A DNA stretch of 64,000 nt from an uncultured Actinomycetes bacterium (GCA_937876315.1 CALEHQ010000013.1:1-64000), one strand, 5' to 3'; shown: positions 16,463 to 25,789, numbered from the stretch's first letter. The notes: generated by a model not told the origin, from the sequence alone. A program made the numbers and translations.

Positions 16463-16516
16463 AAGGTTGGTGGCCCGACGCCCTCGAGCGCAAAGCCATT
16501 TCTTGCGGCTGCTGGA

Positions 16517-17347
16517 TTAGACAGCGTCGATGGTGTCTGGGGCATTTTCTCGCACCGATGCCATCGCCCGTTTCACGAGACGACGAGCGGCTTCGGCGGT
16601 GACTCCGAGTTCATCGCCGACCTCGCGATAGGAACGGCGGCGTCCGTCGTGGAGGCCAAACCGCTGCTCAACCGCAAGGCGGGCACGCGAATCGAGAACC
16701 GAGAGCAGCGAGGCGATCATCTCGTGGTCGATCTGCTCAAGAACGATTTCTTCGGGGCCGGGGAGTGAATCGGGGAGGATGTCGACGAGTTCGTTGGAAT
16801 CGTCTTCGCCGATGGTCCGGTCGAGCGAGGTGGGTGTGGTCAGGCGGTGGAGCCAGGCATTCTCGGAATCGAGTTGGTCGCCGTCGCCTGACACCTGTCG
16901 CAGAGCGGCGCGCAGGCCGGCGGAGCGGTCGCCGGGTAGGCGAACGAGGCTGGCTTTTTGGTCGAGAGCTCGACCAATTGCCTGACGGATCCAGAACGTG
17001 GCGTAGGTCGAGAACTTGAAGCCCTTGCGCCAATCAAACTTGTCGACCGCATGCTCAAGGCCAATATTCCCCTCTTGGATGAGGTCGAGCAGTTCCATAC
17101 CCGGGGGCAGGGGATAGCGACGAGCAACGCTCACCACCAAGCGAAGGTTGGCGCGAATGAATCGGTCCTTGGCCATTGCTGCAGCCCGAACTTCCGACTT
17201 CAGTGCGACTGAACGTTCTCCGTTCTCAAGCCGTACTGCGGCGGCAACGCCTTTTTCGATGGCCTGTGAAAGTTCGCGCTCTTCAAGAGCGGTGAGGAGG
17301 GGGACAAGACCGATTTCGTTGAGGTACTGGCCGACTGAATCGCTCAT
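16517..17347 (-). CDS. Group 2 (primary-like) sigma-70 factor
   Basis: A 276-residue sigma factor without the long acidic N-terminus of the housekeeping SigA. Region 1.2 is at 2-34 (DSVGQYLNEIGLVPLLT). Region 2 is at 61-128, with NLRLVVSVARRY, LLDLIQEGNIGL and the -10 binding FSTYATFWIRQAI. Region 3 follows. The region 4.2 helix-turn-helix is at 240-262 (YREVGDELGVTAEAARRLV). An AGGAG sits 9 nt upstream of the ATG. No anti-sigma gene is adjacent. It is probably an alternative factor of the SigB/HrdA-D type; regulon unknown. Confidence 0.9.
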   Translation of the reverse strand: MSDSVGQYLNEIGLVPLLTALEERELSQAIEKGVAAAVRLENGERSVALKSEVRAAAMAKDRFIRANLRLVVSVARRYPLPPGMELLDLIQEGNIGLEHAVDKFDWRKGFKFSTYATFWIRQAIGRALDQKASLVRLPGDRSAGLRAALRQVSGDGDQLDSENAWLHRLTTPTSLDRTIGEDDSNELVDILPDSLPGPEEIVLEQIDHEMIASLLSVLDSRARLAVEQRFGLHDGRRRSYREVGDELGVTAEAARRLVKRAMASVRENAPDTIDAV

Positions 17348-17483
17348 AGCGGGGGACTCCTAAGTGGTGCCGGTGCTTCTACCGACATCGTTGTTCTGGA
17401 CCGAAATCCTGAACACGTCGTTTCGGGAGGAAATGACAATGATGTAACCGCTCGGAAGGGTGGATGTGTTCCCACAGACTTAC

Positions 17484-17497
17484 GTGACATGCGTCAC
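17484..17497. promoter_or_regulatory. CRP/FNR-type palindrome between sigma gene and nadD
   Basis: GTGA-CATGCG-TCAC is a perfect dyad with the GTGA-N6-TCAC layout of CRP-family sites. It lies about 137 nt upstream of the sigma factor start and 56 nt upstream of the nadD start in a divergent intergenic region. The rest of 17348-17552 shows nothing else clear. Confidence 0.4.
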
Positions 17498-17539
17498 CAC
17501 TCTGCGCCGACCGACAGGAAGTAGTTGCTGTACCGACCG

Positions 17540-17545
17540 TACACT
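17540..17545 (+). promoter_or_regulatory. Predicted -10 box for nadD (leaderless)
   Basis: TACACT ends 7 nt before the ATG at 17553. No Shine-Dalgarno sequence is present. Confidence 0.5.
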
Positions 17546-17552
17546 CTCCCGA

Positions 17553-18155
17553 ATGCCTCCAGTTCGTCGCGGTCTCGGGATTCTCGGCGGAACATTTGAT
17601 CCACCTCATATCGGTCATATCGCGGCCGCAGTTGAGGTCCGATCTGCCCTTCATCTTGATCGTGTCCTCCTGATGGTAGCCAATGATCCGTGGCAAAAGA
17701 CGGGGACGAGGCGGTTGTCAAAGGCATCCGATCGTCTCGCCATGGTCAGCGCTGCGGTCGAAGGTTTGGATGGTCTCGAAGCCAGCAGTCTCGAAATCGA
17801 GCGGGGCGGAGTCACGTACTCGATCGATACCTTGCAAATGTTGCGCTCGTCTGCTCCCGATCAGCAACTGTTTCTTATTGTGGGATCCGATGCTGCGAGT
17901 TCTCTGCACACATGGCATCGCTATGAAGAACTGCAAGATCTCGCAACATTGGTCATTGTTGATCGTGGCGGTGACAGCGATGTCGAGCCGCCTCCGGGTT
18001 GGAAAGCGGTGAGAGTTTCAATCCCTCGTCTCGACATCTCGTCCAGCGAACTGCGTGATCGTGTTCGCTCCGGTCGTCCGTTGGAGCCTTTTCTCGAAGC
18101 GAGCGTCATCAATGAGATTCACTCTCGTGGGCTGTACGGTTCGGACGACTCATGA
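17553..18155 (+). CDS. nadD: Nicotinate-nucleotide adenylyltransferase
   Basis: NAD synthesis enzyme that adenylylates nicotinate mononucleotide. The 200-residue product opens MPPVRRGLGILGGTFDPPHIGH, with the nucleotidyltransferase HIGH box at 19-22 and the ISSSELR-type motif near the C-terminus. The frame is open upstream to 17460, but the extra 31 residues are not family-like and the -10 lies just before the chosen ATG. The stop overlaps the next ATG (ATGA), forming the nadD / LytR_C / rsfS unit. Confidence 0.95.
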   Translation: MPPVRRGLGILGGTFDPPHIGHIAAAVEVRSALHLDRVLLMVANDPWQKTGTRRLSKASDRLAMVSAAVEGLDGLEASSLEIERGGVTYSIDTLQMLRSSAPDQQLFLIVGSDAASSLHTWHRYEELQDLATLVIVDRGGDSDVEPPPGWKAVRVSIPRLDISSSELRDRVRSGRPLEPFLEASVINEIHSRGLYGSDDS

Positions 18156-19603
18156 CGCCCGACCTTCCACTTCCGCCTCCACCTGGAACACCGTCGTCCG
18201 GCGACGATTTCGACTTCTCTGCGCTCGTTGCTGAACACAATCAGACCGCTGCCGCGAAGAAGACCGGGGGCCGTCGGGGCAAGGAAGTCGCCGGAGGACC
18301 GGCAGGGACATCGCCGCCTGAAGCAGGGCTCGGGGTCGGCACAAAGCCCTCGAAAATCGCACCCGCCTCCGACCCTGTCACCGCATCTCGATGGTGGCGC
18401 TTCGGATACCCGGCACTCGTTGGTGTCTTCCTTTTCGCTGTACTCCCGGTGCTCGTGTTCTTCGGTCTTCGGGTCATTCTGGACAGTTCCGACGGCCAAT
18501 TGGTCAAACGAGTCACTGATCCTGCAGCTCCCGGTTATGAAGCGGTTGTCGAAAAGACGCCCACCGCGATCGGCGCCGTGATTGCGCCTGATGGAACTCT
18601 CGATTCTGCCGTTGTCTTTGCGTTGACTTCGGACTCGTCGGGAGGTGTCCTGCTCATTCCTTCCACGCTTGGGATACCGACAAACTACGGGATGCTTCCG
18701 TTGTCCGAATTTTGGAAAGCCGAAGGTATCGATGTAGTAGCTGCCGGAGTTGGGAAAGTCCTAAACCTCAATTTCAACGAAAGCTTCGCGATCGAATCAA
18801 GTGAATGGGCCACGTTGATCGGACCGTATGCCCCGATCAGTTTCAACAGCCCAGATGCAGTGCGAGATTCGAAGGATGCAGTCGTCTTCCCGAAGGGCAC
18901 CGTCACGCTGAAAGCAGATCAGATCGCTTCATTCCTCACGAGCAAGAGCCCGAAAGACAACGATGTCAACCGCCTGATCCGCCAAGAACTCTTTTGGAAG
19001 GCCTGGTTGGCGAAGGTGAAGTCGGGTAGCGCGGCATTCCCGGGAACCACCGCTTCGGGATTGGGTCGCTTCGTTGCGTCGGTGGCTCGTGGCCAGTTGA
19101 GCATTTCTTCACTTCCGGTTGTTCCTGTGCCAGCCGGTTCGCCGGTGCCGGGCGGCGGCCCGATGGTGACCTCGCAGGAGGCCGCTGCGCTCGACGCAGT
19201 GGCAGCGATCGTTCCCTTCCCTGATGGTGCGCCAGGGGCTCGTCCTCGTATTCGAGTCCTCGACGGAACAGGTCAACTGAGTAATGGAATTACTGCTGCA
19301 ATCATCTTGAATGCTGCCGGGGGTCAGGTCGACGTCATTGGAAATGCCAAGTCGTTCGGCCAGGCAACCACACAAATCATCTACTTCGACGGAACGTCCG
19401 AGGCGACAGCGCAACAGATGCAGCGCGCATTGACGATGGGCGAATTAGTCGCAAGTCCACAATCGAACTCAGGTGCTGACATGACTGTCATTCTCGGCGA
19501 GGACTTCCTCGAAAAATTCGGGCCTACGAGTGGCTCATCCGGTTTGCCATCCTCGTCAACGTCTACCGTCAGCTCCATGACTTCAACAACGGTTCGCCAG
19601 TGA
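18152..19603 (+). CDS. Membrane-anchored LCP-like protein with LytR C-terminal domain
   Basis: A 483-residue protein with a Pro/Gly-rich cytoplasmic N-terminus, one membrane segment at about 84-110 and a large extracytoplasmic part. The middle resembles a LytR-CpsA-Psr fold (GGVLLIPSTLGIPTNYGMLPLSEFW). The usual 'IPRD' motif with its catalytic-site arginine is replaced by IPSTLGI, so it may be an inactive relative of the cell-wall glycopolymer ligases. The LytR_C domain is at about 345-425 (RPRIRVLDGTGQLSNGI). The C-terminus is a Ser/Thr tail. It sits between nadD and rsfS with overlaps on both sides. Role in cell-envelope assembly is inference. Confidence 0.75.
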   Translation: MTPDLPLPPPPGTPSSGDDFDFSALVAEHNQTAAAKKTGGRRGKEVAGGPAGTSPPEAGLGVGTKPSKIAPASDPVTASRWWRFGYPALVGVFLFAVLPVLVFFGLRVILDSSDGQLVKRVTDPAAPGYEAVVEKTPTAIGAVIAPDGTLDSAVVFALTSDSSGGVLLIPSTLGIPTNYGMLPLSEFWKAEGIDVVAAGVGKVLNLNFNESFAIESSEWATLIGPYAPISFNSPDAVRDSKDAVVFPKGTVTLKADQIASFLTSKSPKDNDVNRLIRQELFWKAWLAKVKSGSAAFPGTTASGLGRFVASVARGQLSISSLPVVPVPAGSPVPGGGPMVTSQEAAALDAVAAIVPFPDGAPGARPRIRVLDGTGQLSNGITAAIILNAAGGQVDVIGNAKSFGQATTQIIYFDGTSEATAQQMQRALTMGELVASPQSNSGADMTVILGEDFLEKFGPTSGSSGLPSSSTSTVSSMTSTTVRQ

Positions 19604-19965
19604 ACTCCGGAGAGGAATTTCAACTCCACATTGATATTGCGCGCGCTGCGAAGCGGAAGACCGATGCCGACACTGTGATCCTTGATGTTGGAGACGTTCT
19701 CTCAATCACCGGGTGGTTTGTGATCACCGCTGGCACAAGCACTCGTCAGGTTCGAGCGATCGCAGCGGGCATTGAAGAAGATGTTTTTTTGGCCGGCGGT
19801 CTCAAACCCATTCGGGTTGAGGGTCTCGACGATGGAACCTGGGTGCTCGTCGACTACGGCGATGTCATCGTTCATATATTCGATGAAGAAACCCGTGCGT
19901 TCTATGACCTTGAACGTCTCTGGCGTGACGTGCCGGTTCTCGAATGGCAAACAGGCGACTCGTAA
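19600..19965 (+). CDS. rsfS: Ribosomal silencing factor RsfS
   Basis: A 121-residue DUF143 protein that binds ribosomal protein L14 and blocks subunit joining in starvation. Visible motifs are VLDVGDVLSITGWFVITAGTS, the WVLVDYGDVIVHIF core and FYDLERLWRDVP. The GTG start overlaps the preceding TGA by 4 nt. nadD-rsfS proximity is widely conserved. Confidence 0.95.
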   Translation: MNSGEEFQLHIDIARAAKRKTDADTVILDVGDVLSITGWFVITAGTSTRQVRAIAAGIEEDVFLAGGLKPIRVEGLDDGTWVLVDYGDVIVHIFDEETRAFYDLERLWRDVPVLEWQTGDS

Positions 19966-20086
19966 CTGAAGCCCCAATTGCTCCCATGCCATGAAAGCTT
20001 CGACTGCGGCGCGTGCGCCCCAACCGAACTGATCATTGGTGTCGAGAGTCGGCCTTCAACAGGTAGCGTTCGCAACTGGTGTGGTC

Positions 20087-20128
20087 CCTGATCCAGTTTC
20101 CCCACTCGTGACCTGATCGGTTTCCCCA
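20087..20128. repeat. Two imperfect direct repeats upstream of trkH
   Basis: CCTGATCCAGTTTCCCCA (20087-20104) and CCTGATCGGTTTCCCCA (20112-20128) differ by one indel and one base. They resemble the multiple short terminal repeats of IS21-like elements (recalled, not checked). No transposase is next to them. The rest of 19966-20152 shows no gene. Confidence 0.5.
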
Positions 20129-20152
20129 TTGGTAAAAGGAGCGTCCCGCCCC

Positions 20153-21505
20153 ATGGCCAACCAGCGCAGCGCAGCGTGGCTGCATCCCACCCGTCTCATC
20201 ATCGTCGCCTACCTGATGGTGGCATCGGTAGGAGCGTTCTTGCTGCTGTTGCCTGTGGCGGTGTCGGGGCAGTCGGCCGGCGTGGGATTGGACACAGCGG
20301 TGTTCACCGCGACCTCGGCACTCACCGTTACTGGGTTGACGGTGGTTGACACCGCCACCGAATGGAGTCGCTTCGGGCAGGTGGTGATTCTCGGGCTGAT
20401 CCAGATTGGGGGTTTCGGTATCACGACGTTCGCGTCGGTGTTTGCCGTGCTGGTTTTTCGCCGGCTTGGTCTACGGGCTCGACTGGCCACCCAACTGGAA
20501 CAAAATCAGTCAGATTCCGGCAATCTTCGATCGCTGGTGAAGCGCATTGCCATGTTCTATGTGATCGTCGAGGTTCTCGGCGTTATCGTCCTCACCGCCG
20601 CGTTCTGGCGAAGCAGTGCTGATGGATTCCTCTCGGCACTGTGGACTGGCACCTTCCACGCAATTTCGGCGTTCAACAATGCGGGCTTCTCAACGTTCAC
20701 GAACAATTTGGTCGGGTACTCCGGAGAGGTGGCCGTGCTGGCCCCAGTCATGCTGCTGGTGATACTCGGCGGCATCGGTTTCCCCGTGGTACTCGAGGTG
20801 GTGAACACTCGCTGGCACTCTCGGCGCTGGTCGATTCACACCCGTCTCACCCTGTTCACGACTGCGACCCTGCTGGTGGTCGCAACCTTTGGCTATGCGG
20901 TGCTCGAGTGGAATAATCCGGGCACCTTCGGGACTATGGGCAGCGGGGTCGAACGGGCACTCAACTCGGCGTTCGCCGCCGTTACGCCGCGCACCGCTGG
21001 GTTCAATACCTTCGACTACGGCCAGAGCGGTCCCGGGGCTCAGTTCCTGACCTCGATCCTGATGCTCATTGGCGGCGGAAGCGCATCGGCTGCTGGGGGT
21101 ATCAAGGTGACGACCTTTGCCCTGCTGGGATTCGTGATCATCGCTGAACTGCGCAGCGACCGCGAAGTGAACTCCTTTGGCCGCCGGTTGTCGGAGGCCA
21201 CTCAACGTCAGGCTCTGGCTGTGGCGCTTTTGGGTGTCGGTTCGGTGGCATTGGGGACGCTGGCCATCGCTGCAACCAGTCCATCATTGGCCATGGGCGA
21301 CGTGCTGTTTGAAACGGTGTCGGCGGTGGGCACCGTGGGACTCACTACCGGGATCACCCCCGACCTTGAGCCCGCCAGTCGATACCTGATGAGTCTCCTT
21401 ATGTTGCTCGGTCGTCTGGGACCGGTCACCTTTGGCGTGGCGCTAGTGTTGCGAAGGCGTCAATTGCTGTTGCGCTATCCGGAAGGGCGGCCCCTCATTG
21501 GCTGA
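20153..21505 (+). CDS. trkH: TrkH/KtrB-type potassium channel subunit
   Basis: Polytopic K+ uptake subunit of 450 residues with four pore-loop repeats. The filter-like segments are TSALTVTGLTV, SAFNNAGFST, VTPRTAGFNT and SAVGTVGLTTGI. ATG 20153 has an AAGGAG 11 nt upstream; a TTG at 20129 is the alternative. The gene overlaps the trkA start. Leucine codons are mostly CTG here, whereas neighbours such as leuS favour CTC/CTT, suggesting recent acquisition or different expression. Confidence 0.93.
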   Translation: MANQRSAAWLHPTRLIIVAYLMVASVGAFLLLLPVAVSGQSAGVGLDTAVFTATSALTVTGLTVVDTATEWSRFGQVVILGLIQIGGFGITTFASVFAVLVFRRLGLRARLATQLEQNQSDSGNLRSLVKRIAMFYVIVEVLGVIVLTAAFWRSSADGFLSALWTGTFHAISAFNNAGFSTFTNNLVGYSGEVAVLAPVMLLVILGGIGFPVVLEVVNTRWHSRRWSIHTRLTLFTTATLLVVATFGYAVLEWNNPGTFGTMGSGVERALNSAFAAVTPRTAGFNTFDYGQSGPGAQFLTSILMLIGGGSASAAGGIKVTTFALLGFVIIAELRSDREVNSFGRRLSEATQRQALAVALLGVGSVALGTLAIAATSPSLAMGDVLFETVSAVGTVGLTTGITPDLEPASRYLMSLLMLLGRLGPVTFGVALVLRRRQLLLRYPEGRPLIG

Positions 21506-22175
21506 CAAGAGGCGGCGTCTCGCACGCCACGATGAAGACATCCTGGTGATCGGCCTCGGCCGCTTCGGCGGCAGTTTGGCGAGGGAGCTGACCGAGCTTG
21601 GCCATGATGTACTGGGGGTGGACGCCAGCGAAGAGGTGGTGGCTCAACTCAGTCCTTATCTGGCCAAGGCCGTGGTGGCCGACACAACGCGTCGTCAGGT
21701 TCTCGAGCAACTCGGCGCAAACGATTTCCACCATGTGGTGGTCGGCGTCGGCGACGTAGAGGCCAACATTCTGACCGTGGCCGAGCTGAAGAACATGGGC
21801 ATCAACGACGTTTGGGCGAAGGCGTCCACCACCGCGCACAAACGCATCCTGGAAGCGATCGGTGTGAAACATGTGGTGCTTCCAGAGCATGAAATGGGTC
21901 GACGTATCGCTCATCAGGTCACCGGGAAGATGGTGGACTACATCGAACTTGAGGAAGGTTTCGCCCTCGTGGAATCGCGGGTTCCGGCTGACATGTGGGG
22001 CCAGACGCTTGCGACCGCCCAGGTGCGGTCCAAGTTCAACGTCACTGTGGTCTGTATAAAGCCCGTCGGTGAGGGGTTTACCTACGCCACCCCGGACACG
22101 ATTCTTGGCGCAGGCGCCATGGTTTTGGTGGCCGGCGACAAAGAAAGTGTTCAGTCGTTCGCTGAACAGACGTAA
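21498..22175 (+). CDS. trkA: TrkA/KtrA-type RCK regulatory subunit
   Basis: Cytoplasmic gating subunit of the K+ transporter, 225 residues. The RCK_N Rossmann motif GLGRFGG lies near residues 17-23 (DILVIGLGRFGGSLARELTELGHDVLGVD, split) and a C-terminal RCK_C domain follows at about 140-220. The start is TTG at 21498, overlapping trkH by 8 nt. Codon use resembles trkH, so both arrived or evolved together. Confidence 0.92.
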   Translation: MADKRRRLARHDEDILVIGLGRFGGSLARELTELGHDVLGVDASEEVVAQLSPYLAKAVVADTTRRQVLEQLGANDFHHVVVGVGDVEANILTVAELKNMGINDVWAKASTTAHKRILEAIGVKHVVLPEHEMGRRIAHQVTGKMVDYIELEEGFALVESRVPADMWGQTLATAQVRSKFNVTVVCIKPVGEGFTYATPDTILGAGAMVLVAGDKESVQSFAEQT

Positions 22176-22242
22176 TTGAAAGGTGCCACACGGGGTTGAA
22201 CCCAATTCCGTCGCCGGCACGTCTTGTTTTTGGAGGGGTTTG

Positions 22243-22315
22243 TGGAGCTAAGGGGAATTGAACCCCTGACCTCTTCCATGCCATGGAAGCGCTCTACCAA
22301 CTGAGCTATAGCCCC
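22243..22315 (-). tRNA. tRNA-Ala (anticodon GGC)
   Basis: On the minus strand the 73-nt cloverleaf runs GGGGCTATAGCTCAG ... GGTTCAATTCC ... TAGCTCCA. Acceptor arms GGGGCTA/TAGCTCC pair with one G-U. The anticodon stem CTTCC/GGAAG encloses ATGGCAT, giving GGC for the alanine codon GCC. CCA is not encoded. Confidence 0.95.
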
Positions 22316-22327
22316 GAATCGGTCCGA

Positions 22328-22355
22328 ACTGTACCGGCAGGTGCAAGGTCAGCAA
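22328..22355 (-). promoter_or_regulatory. Predicted promoter of tRNA-Ala
   Basis: On the minus strand TTGCTG (22355-22350), 16 nt, TACAGT (22333-22328), with the -10 box ending 12 nt before the mature tRNA 5' end. Confidence 0.4.
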
Positions 22356-22434
22356 AATCGATAGTCCATTCGAATGGCGTGACCGGAAGTTGTGCCCACA
22401 CTTCGCGAGTGAAGGGCGAGGGTGGTGCGTCGCG

Positions 22435-22440
22435 TACCAT
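22435..22440 (+). promoter_or_regulatory. Predicted -10 box for leuS (leaderless)
   Basis: TACCAT ends 8 nt before the ATG at 22449; no Shine-Dalgarno sequence. This argues for the internal ATG over the upstream GTG at 22422. Confidence 0.5.
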
Positions 22441-22448
22441 CAACCTTC

Positions 22449-24920
22449 ATGGTCGATGGCTACGAACCCCCCGTTCTCGAGGCGAAGTGGCAGGAGCGTT
22501 GGGCGACTGACGGCTTCTATAACGTCGAGAACGACGATCCTCGACCCCATTGGTACACGCTTTGCATGTACCCGTATCCGAGTGGTGCGGCGCATATGGG
22601 GCATGTTCGTAACTACACCTTCGGTGATCTCATCGTTCGCTACCGAACAATGAATGGTTACGCCGTACTTTCACCGATGGGCTTCGACAGTTTTGGTCTT
22701 CCTGCTGAGAACGCCGCGATCAAGACTGGTCGCCATCCTCGAGAGTTCACTGACGAACGCATCGAAATGCTTCGCAGTTCGATCCTTCGAATTGGTGCTG
22801 TTTATGACTGGCGTCGACAGGTCTCCAGCCATTCGGTTGAGTACCAAAAATGGACGCAATGGATCTTCCTGAAGTTCCTCGAAGCGGGTTTGGCCTATCG
22901 CCGCAATGCACCAGTGAATTGGTGTCCGGGTTGTCAGACTGTTCTTGCGAATGAGCAGGTCAATGCCGATGGAACCTGTGATCGTTCCGGAGACGTTGTC
23001 GAAAAGCGTGATCTTGAGCAATGGTTTTTCAAGATCACTGATTACGCCCAGCAACTTCTTGATGACCTCGATGATCTCGATTGGCCCGAACGGGTCAAGA
23101 TCATGCAGCGGAATTGGATCGGACGTTCCGAGGGCGCTGAATTTTCAATGCAGGTTGTCGACGCTGACGGAGTTGCGCACTCCTCAGGCGTGAAGATTGA
23201 TGTCTTCACGACGCGCCCTGACACAAGTTTCGGGATGACCTATTCAGTGATGGCCCCTGAGCACCCACTCGTCGACGTTGTTGTAACTGCTGATCGTCGC
23301 GACGAGGTCGCGGCGTTCGTTGCGAGCGCCCGAAAGTCCAGCGACGTCGAGCGCTTGTCATCTGAAGGTTCACTCGATAAGCGAGGAGTTTTCACCGGGT
23401 CCTATGTGCGTAACCCGTTTTCGAAATTGCCTGTTCCGCTTTACCTTGCCGACTACGTGCTCATGGGTTACGGGACCGGTGCGATCATGGCCGTGCCTGC
23501 AGAAGATCAGCGCGACTGGGATTTCGCTCAGGCACATGGACTCCCAATTGTTCGCACCATCGAGCCTCCGGCTGATTTCGAAGGCGAAGCGTTCACTGGC
23601 GACGGACTCCATATCAACAGCGGGTTCCTTGACGGAATGGGCAAAGAGGAAGCAATTGCAGCTGCAATAACCTTTCTTGAGGCCGAGTCGATCGGAACGG
23701 GAACAATAAATTTCCGATTGCGCGACTGGCTTGTGAGTCGGCAGCGGTTTTGGGGATGTCCGATACCGATCATTAACTGCGAAGCGTGCGGGATGGTTCC
23801 AGTTCCAGAATCAGATCTTCCCGTTCTGGCCCCCGATGATGTTGAGTTCCTCCCAACTGGCGAGTCGCCTCTTCGACTGCATGCGGGGTTTTTCGAAACG
23901 ACCTGCCCCACATGCGGTGGGCCTGCTCATCGTGAAACCGACACGATGGACACCTTCGTCGATTCGTCCTGGTACTACTTGCGGTTCTGTGATCCTTGGA
24001 ATGATGAGCAGCCATTCTCGACGGAAGCCATCAATTCATGGATGCCGGTCGATCAGTACATCGGTGGAGTCGAGCACGCGATTTTGCACCTGATGTACGC
24101 GCGCTTCTTCACCAAAGCACTTTCCGATCTAGAAGTTGCTCCTGCCAACCTGCGCGAACCATTCACACGCCTGTTCACTCAAGGAATGATTCGTCTGGAC
24201 GGCGACAAGATGTCGAAGTCGAAAGGCAACCTTGTAGCGCCTGAAGAGATCCTCGATACCGACGGTGCCGATGCGCTTCGCCTTGCTCACCTTTTTGTTG
24301 GTCCGCCGCAAGACGATGTCGATTGGGAAGGCGTGGGTATCGAAGGATGTTCACGTTTCCTTCACCGAGTGTGGCGAATTGCGCTTGGCGATATCGGGGT
24401 CGAAACAGTGGACCGGGATGCGACTGAGATCGATGTGGAACTCGAGCGTCGCACAAATCGACTTATCGTGAAGGTCACCGATGACTACGAACGCTGGGCC
24501 TACAACACGACTGTTGCGGCCTTCATGGAGTTCACGAATGAGCTCTATCGCTACGTAAAGATCGATGGCGGACCACGAAAAGCAACGCTTGATCTTGCCG
24601 TCGACACCTTGCTGATGCTGATGGCTCCGATGGCGCCGCATGTCACCGCTGAACTTCGCGAGCGTCGACATGGCGACGATGTTCACCGTTTATCTTGGCC
24701 TGTCGCAGACAAGTCGATGCTCTCGGTCGACACCGTCACAATGGTCGTGCAGGTCAACGGCAAAGTTCGCGATCGGATCAATGTCCCTTCAGGCATCGAT
24801 GCGGCAACTGCGGAATCGATCGCTTTGTCGAGTGAGAAGGTTCAGGCGCACCTGAACGGCAAGACGCCGCGCAAGGTGATTTGTAAGCCGCCAAGTTTGG
24901 TCAATCTCGTCGCTGGGTAA
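22449..24920 (+). CDS. leuS: Leucyl-tRNA synthetase
   Basis: Class I synthetase of 823 residues charging tRNA-Leu. The HIGH box appears as HMGH at 49-52 ([16 protein letters not shown]) and the KMSKS loop at 587-591 (DKMSKSKGN). The CP1 editing insertion is present ([19 protein letters not shown]). A zinc-ribbon-like CxxC pair occurs in WCPGC, and CEACG and CPTCGG lie further on. The C-terminal [11 protein letters not shown] is typical. It is convergent with the PAC2 gene, 14 nt away. Confidence 0.98.
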   Translation: MVDGYEPPVLEAKWQERWATDGFYNVENDDPRPHWYTLCMYPYPSGAAHMGHVRNYTFGDLIVRYRTMNGYAVLSPMGFDSFGLPAENAAIKTGRHPREFTDERIEMLRSSILRIGAVYDWRRQVSSHSVEYQKWTQWIFLKFLEAGLAYRRNAPVNWCPGCQTVLANEQVNADGTCDRSGDVVEKRDLEQWFFKITDYAQQLLDDLDDLDWPERVKIMQRNWIGRSEGAEFSMQVVDADGVAHSSGVKIDVFTTRPDTSFGMTYSVMAPEHPLVDVVVTADRRDEVAAFVASARKSSDVERLSSEGSLDKRGVFTGSYVRNPFSKLPVPLYLADYVLMGYGTGAIMAVPAEDQRDWDFAQAHGLPIVRTIEPPADFEGEAFTGDGLHINSGFLDGMGKEEAIAAAITFLEAESIGTGTINFRLRDWLVSRQRFWGCPIPIINCEACGMVPVPESDLPVLAPDDVEFLPTGESPLRLHAGFFETTCPTCGGPAHRETDTMDTFVDSSWYYLRFCDPWNDEQPFSTEAINSWMPVDQYIGGVEHAILHLMYARFFTKALSDLEVAPANLREPFTRLFTQGMIRLDGDKMSKSKGNLVAPEEILDTDGADALRLAHLFVGPPQDDVDWEGVGIEGCSRFLHRVWRIALGDIGVETVDRDATEIDVELERRTNRLIVKVTDDYERWAYNTTVAAFMEFTNELYRYVKIDGGPRKATLDLAVDTLLMLMAPMAPHVTAELRERRHGDDVHRLSWPVADKSMLSVDTVTMVVQVNGKVRDRINVPSGIDAATAESIALSSEKVQAHLNGKTPRKVICKPPSLVNLVAG

Positions 24921-24934
24921 GGACAAGCGATTCG

Positions 24935-25789
24935 TCAGTCTTGTTCGCGCAAGAACTGTTCGAGCTCGGCCATGAGATCGTCTCCCATCGGGAGCGGGTC
25001 TTCAATCGCGACCTGCGAATCGGATTGAGCTTCGAGTTGACGAACCATCTCAACATGCTCGTCGCTATTGGCGACGAGCTCGTCGAGTCGCACGCGTGAA
25101 GTACGTGCGTCCTCAACGAGTGAGCCAAGGTTGAAATTCAGTCCGGCGATGGTTCGAAGTCCTTCGACGAGAGCTAGGGCTCCGGCGGGATAGGGCATTC
25201 CGGCGGCGTAGTGGGGGATCTGCGCCCAAAGTCCGGTGGCTTGGATGCCGGAGGCGGCACAGGCAATTTCTATGGCCGCGTTAATGCCGGCAGGTACATC
25301 GATTCGTCCGCTGACGCTCCCGACGCGTTGGGCCATTTCGGCGTCGGTTGCGGTGGTTACGAGTTGGGTTGGCCGAGTGTGGGGGACCGGTGCGGGATAC
25401 GCGCCCAATCCGAAAACTGCACGGACTTCGAATTGGTGTGACAGATCGACGATGGCATCGGCGAAGGCCATCCAGCGATGATCAGGTTCTGCTCCGACGA
25501 GGAAGAGAACTGAGGCGCCCTCGGCATCGAATCCGGCTTGGAGTTCAATTGTTGGCCACGTGAGGCCTGTATTGATTCCATCGAGCAGGTGCATCGTTGG
25601 GCGTCGTGATCGATGGTCGATCAGCGAATCAGCATTGAATCGGGCCACCGTCACTGTTTCGAGATCTTCGAGGAGTGTTCCGAACGCGTTCGTGGCTGCA
25701 AGTCCTGCGTCAATCCATCCGTCGAGACCGAGCAGAAGGGTCGGGGAGTCCAGTTCCGGGCTTTCGATTAATTCATAAAGTTCAGACAC
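24935..25789 (-). CDS. PAC2 family protein (proteasome assembly chaperone-like)
   Basis: A PAC2-fold protein of 284 residues from GTG 25789 (SELYELIESPELDSPTLLLGLDGWIDAGLA, split). The family is named for eukaryotic proteasome assembly chaperones and is common in Actinobacteria, where the proteasome exists; the bacterial role is not settled. GTG 25789 overlaps the end of the upstream phosphotransferase by 8 nt; the open frame reaches 25831 but lacks family-like sequence there. The C-terminal 50 residues are acidic and helical. Confidence 0.82.
   Translation of the reverse strand: MSELYELIESPELDSPTLLLGLDGWIDAGLAATNAFGTLLEDLETVTVARFNADSLIDHRSRRPTMHLLDGINTGLTWPTIELQAGFDAEGASVLFLVGAEPDHRWMAFADAIVDLSHQFEVRAVFGLGAYPAPVPHTRPTQLVTTATDAEMAQRVGSVSGRIDVPAGINAAIEIACAASGIQATGLWAQIPHYAAGMPYPAGALALVEGLRTIAGLNFNLGSLVEDARTSRVRLDELVANSDEHVEMVRQLEAQSDSQVAIEDPLPMGDDLMAELEQFLREQD

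Noticed and set aside
19966-20060. Minus-strand open stretch (reads TNDQFGWGARAAVEAFMAWE) after rsfS, possible gene remnant
   Set aside because: It is short, bounded by a stop upstream, runs into rsfS antisense sequence and matches no family I know.
21495-22220. Antisense ORF of 241 codons opposite trkA
   Set aside because: It mirrors trkA throughout, which has clear RCK motifs.
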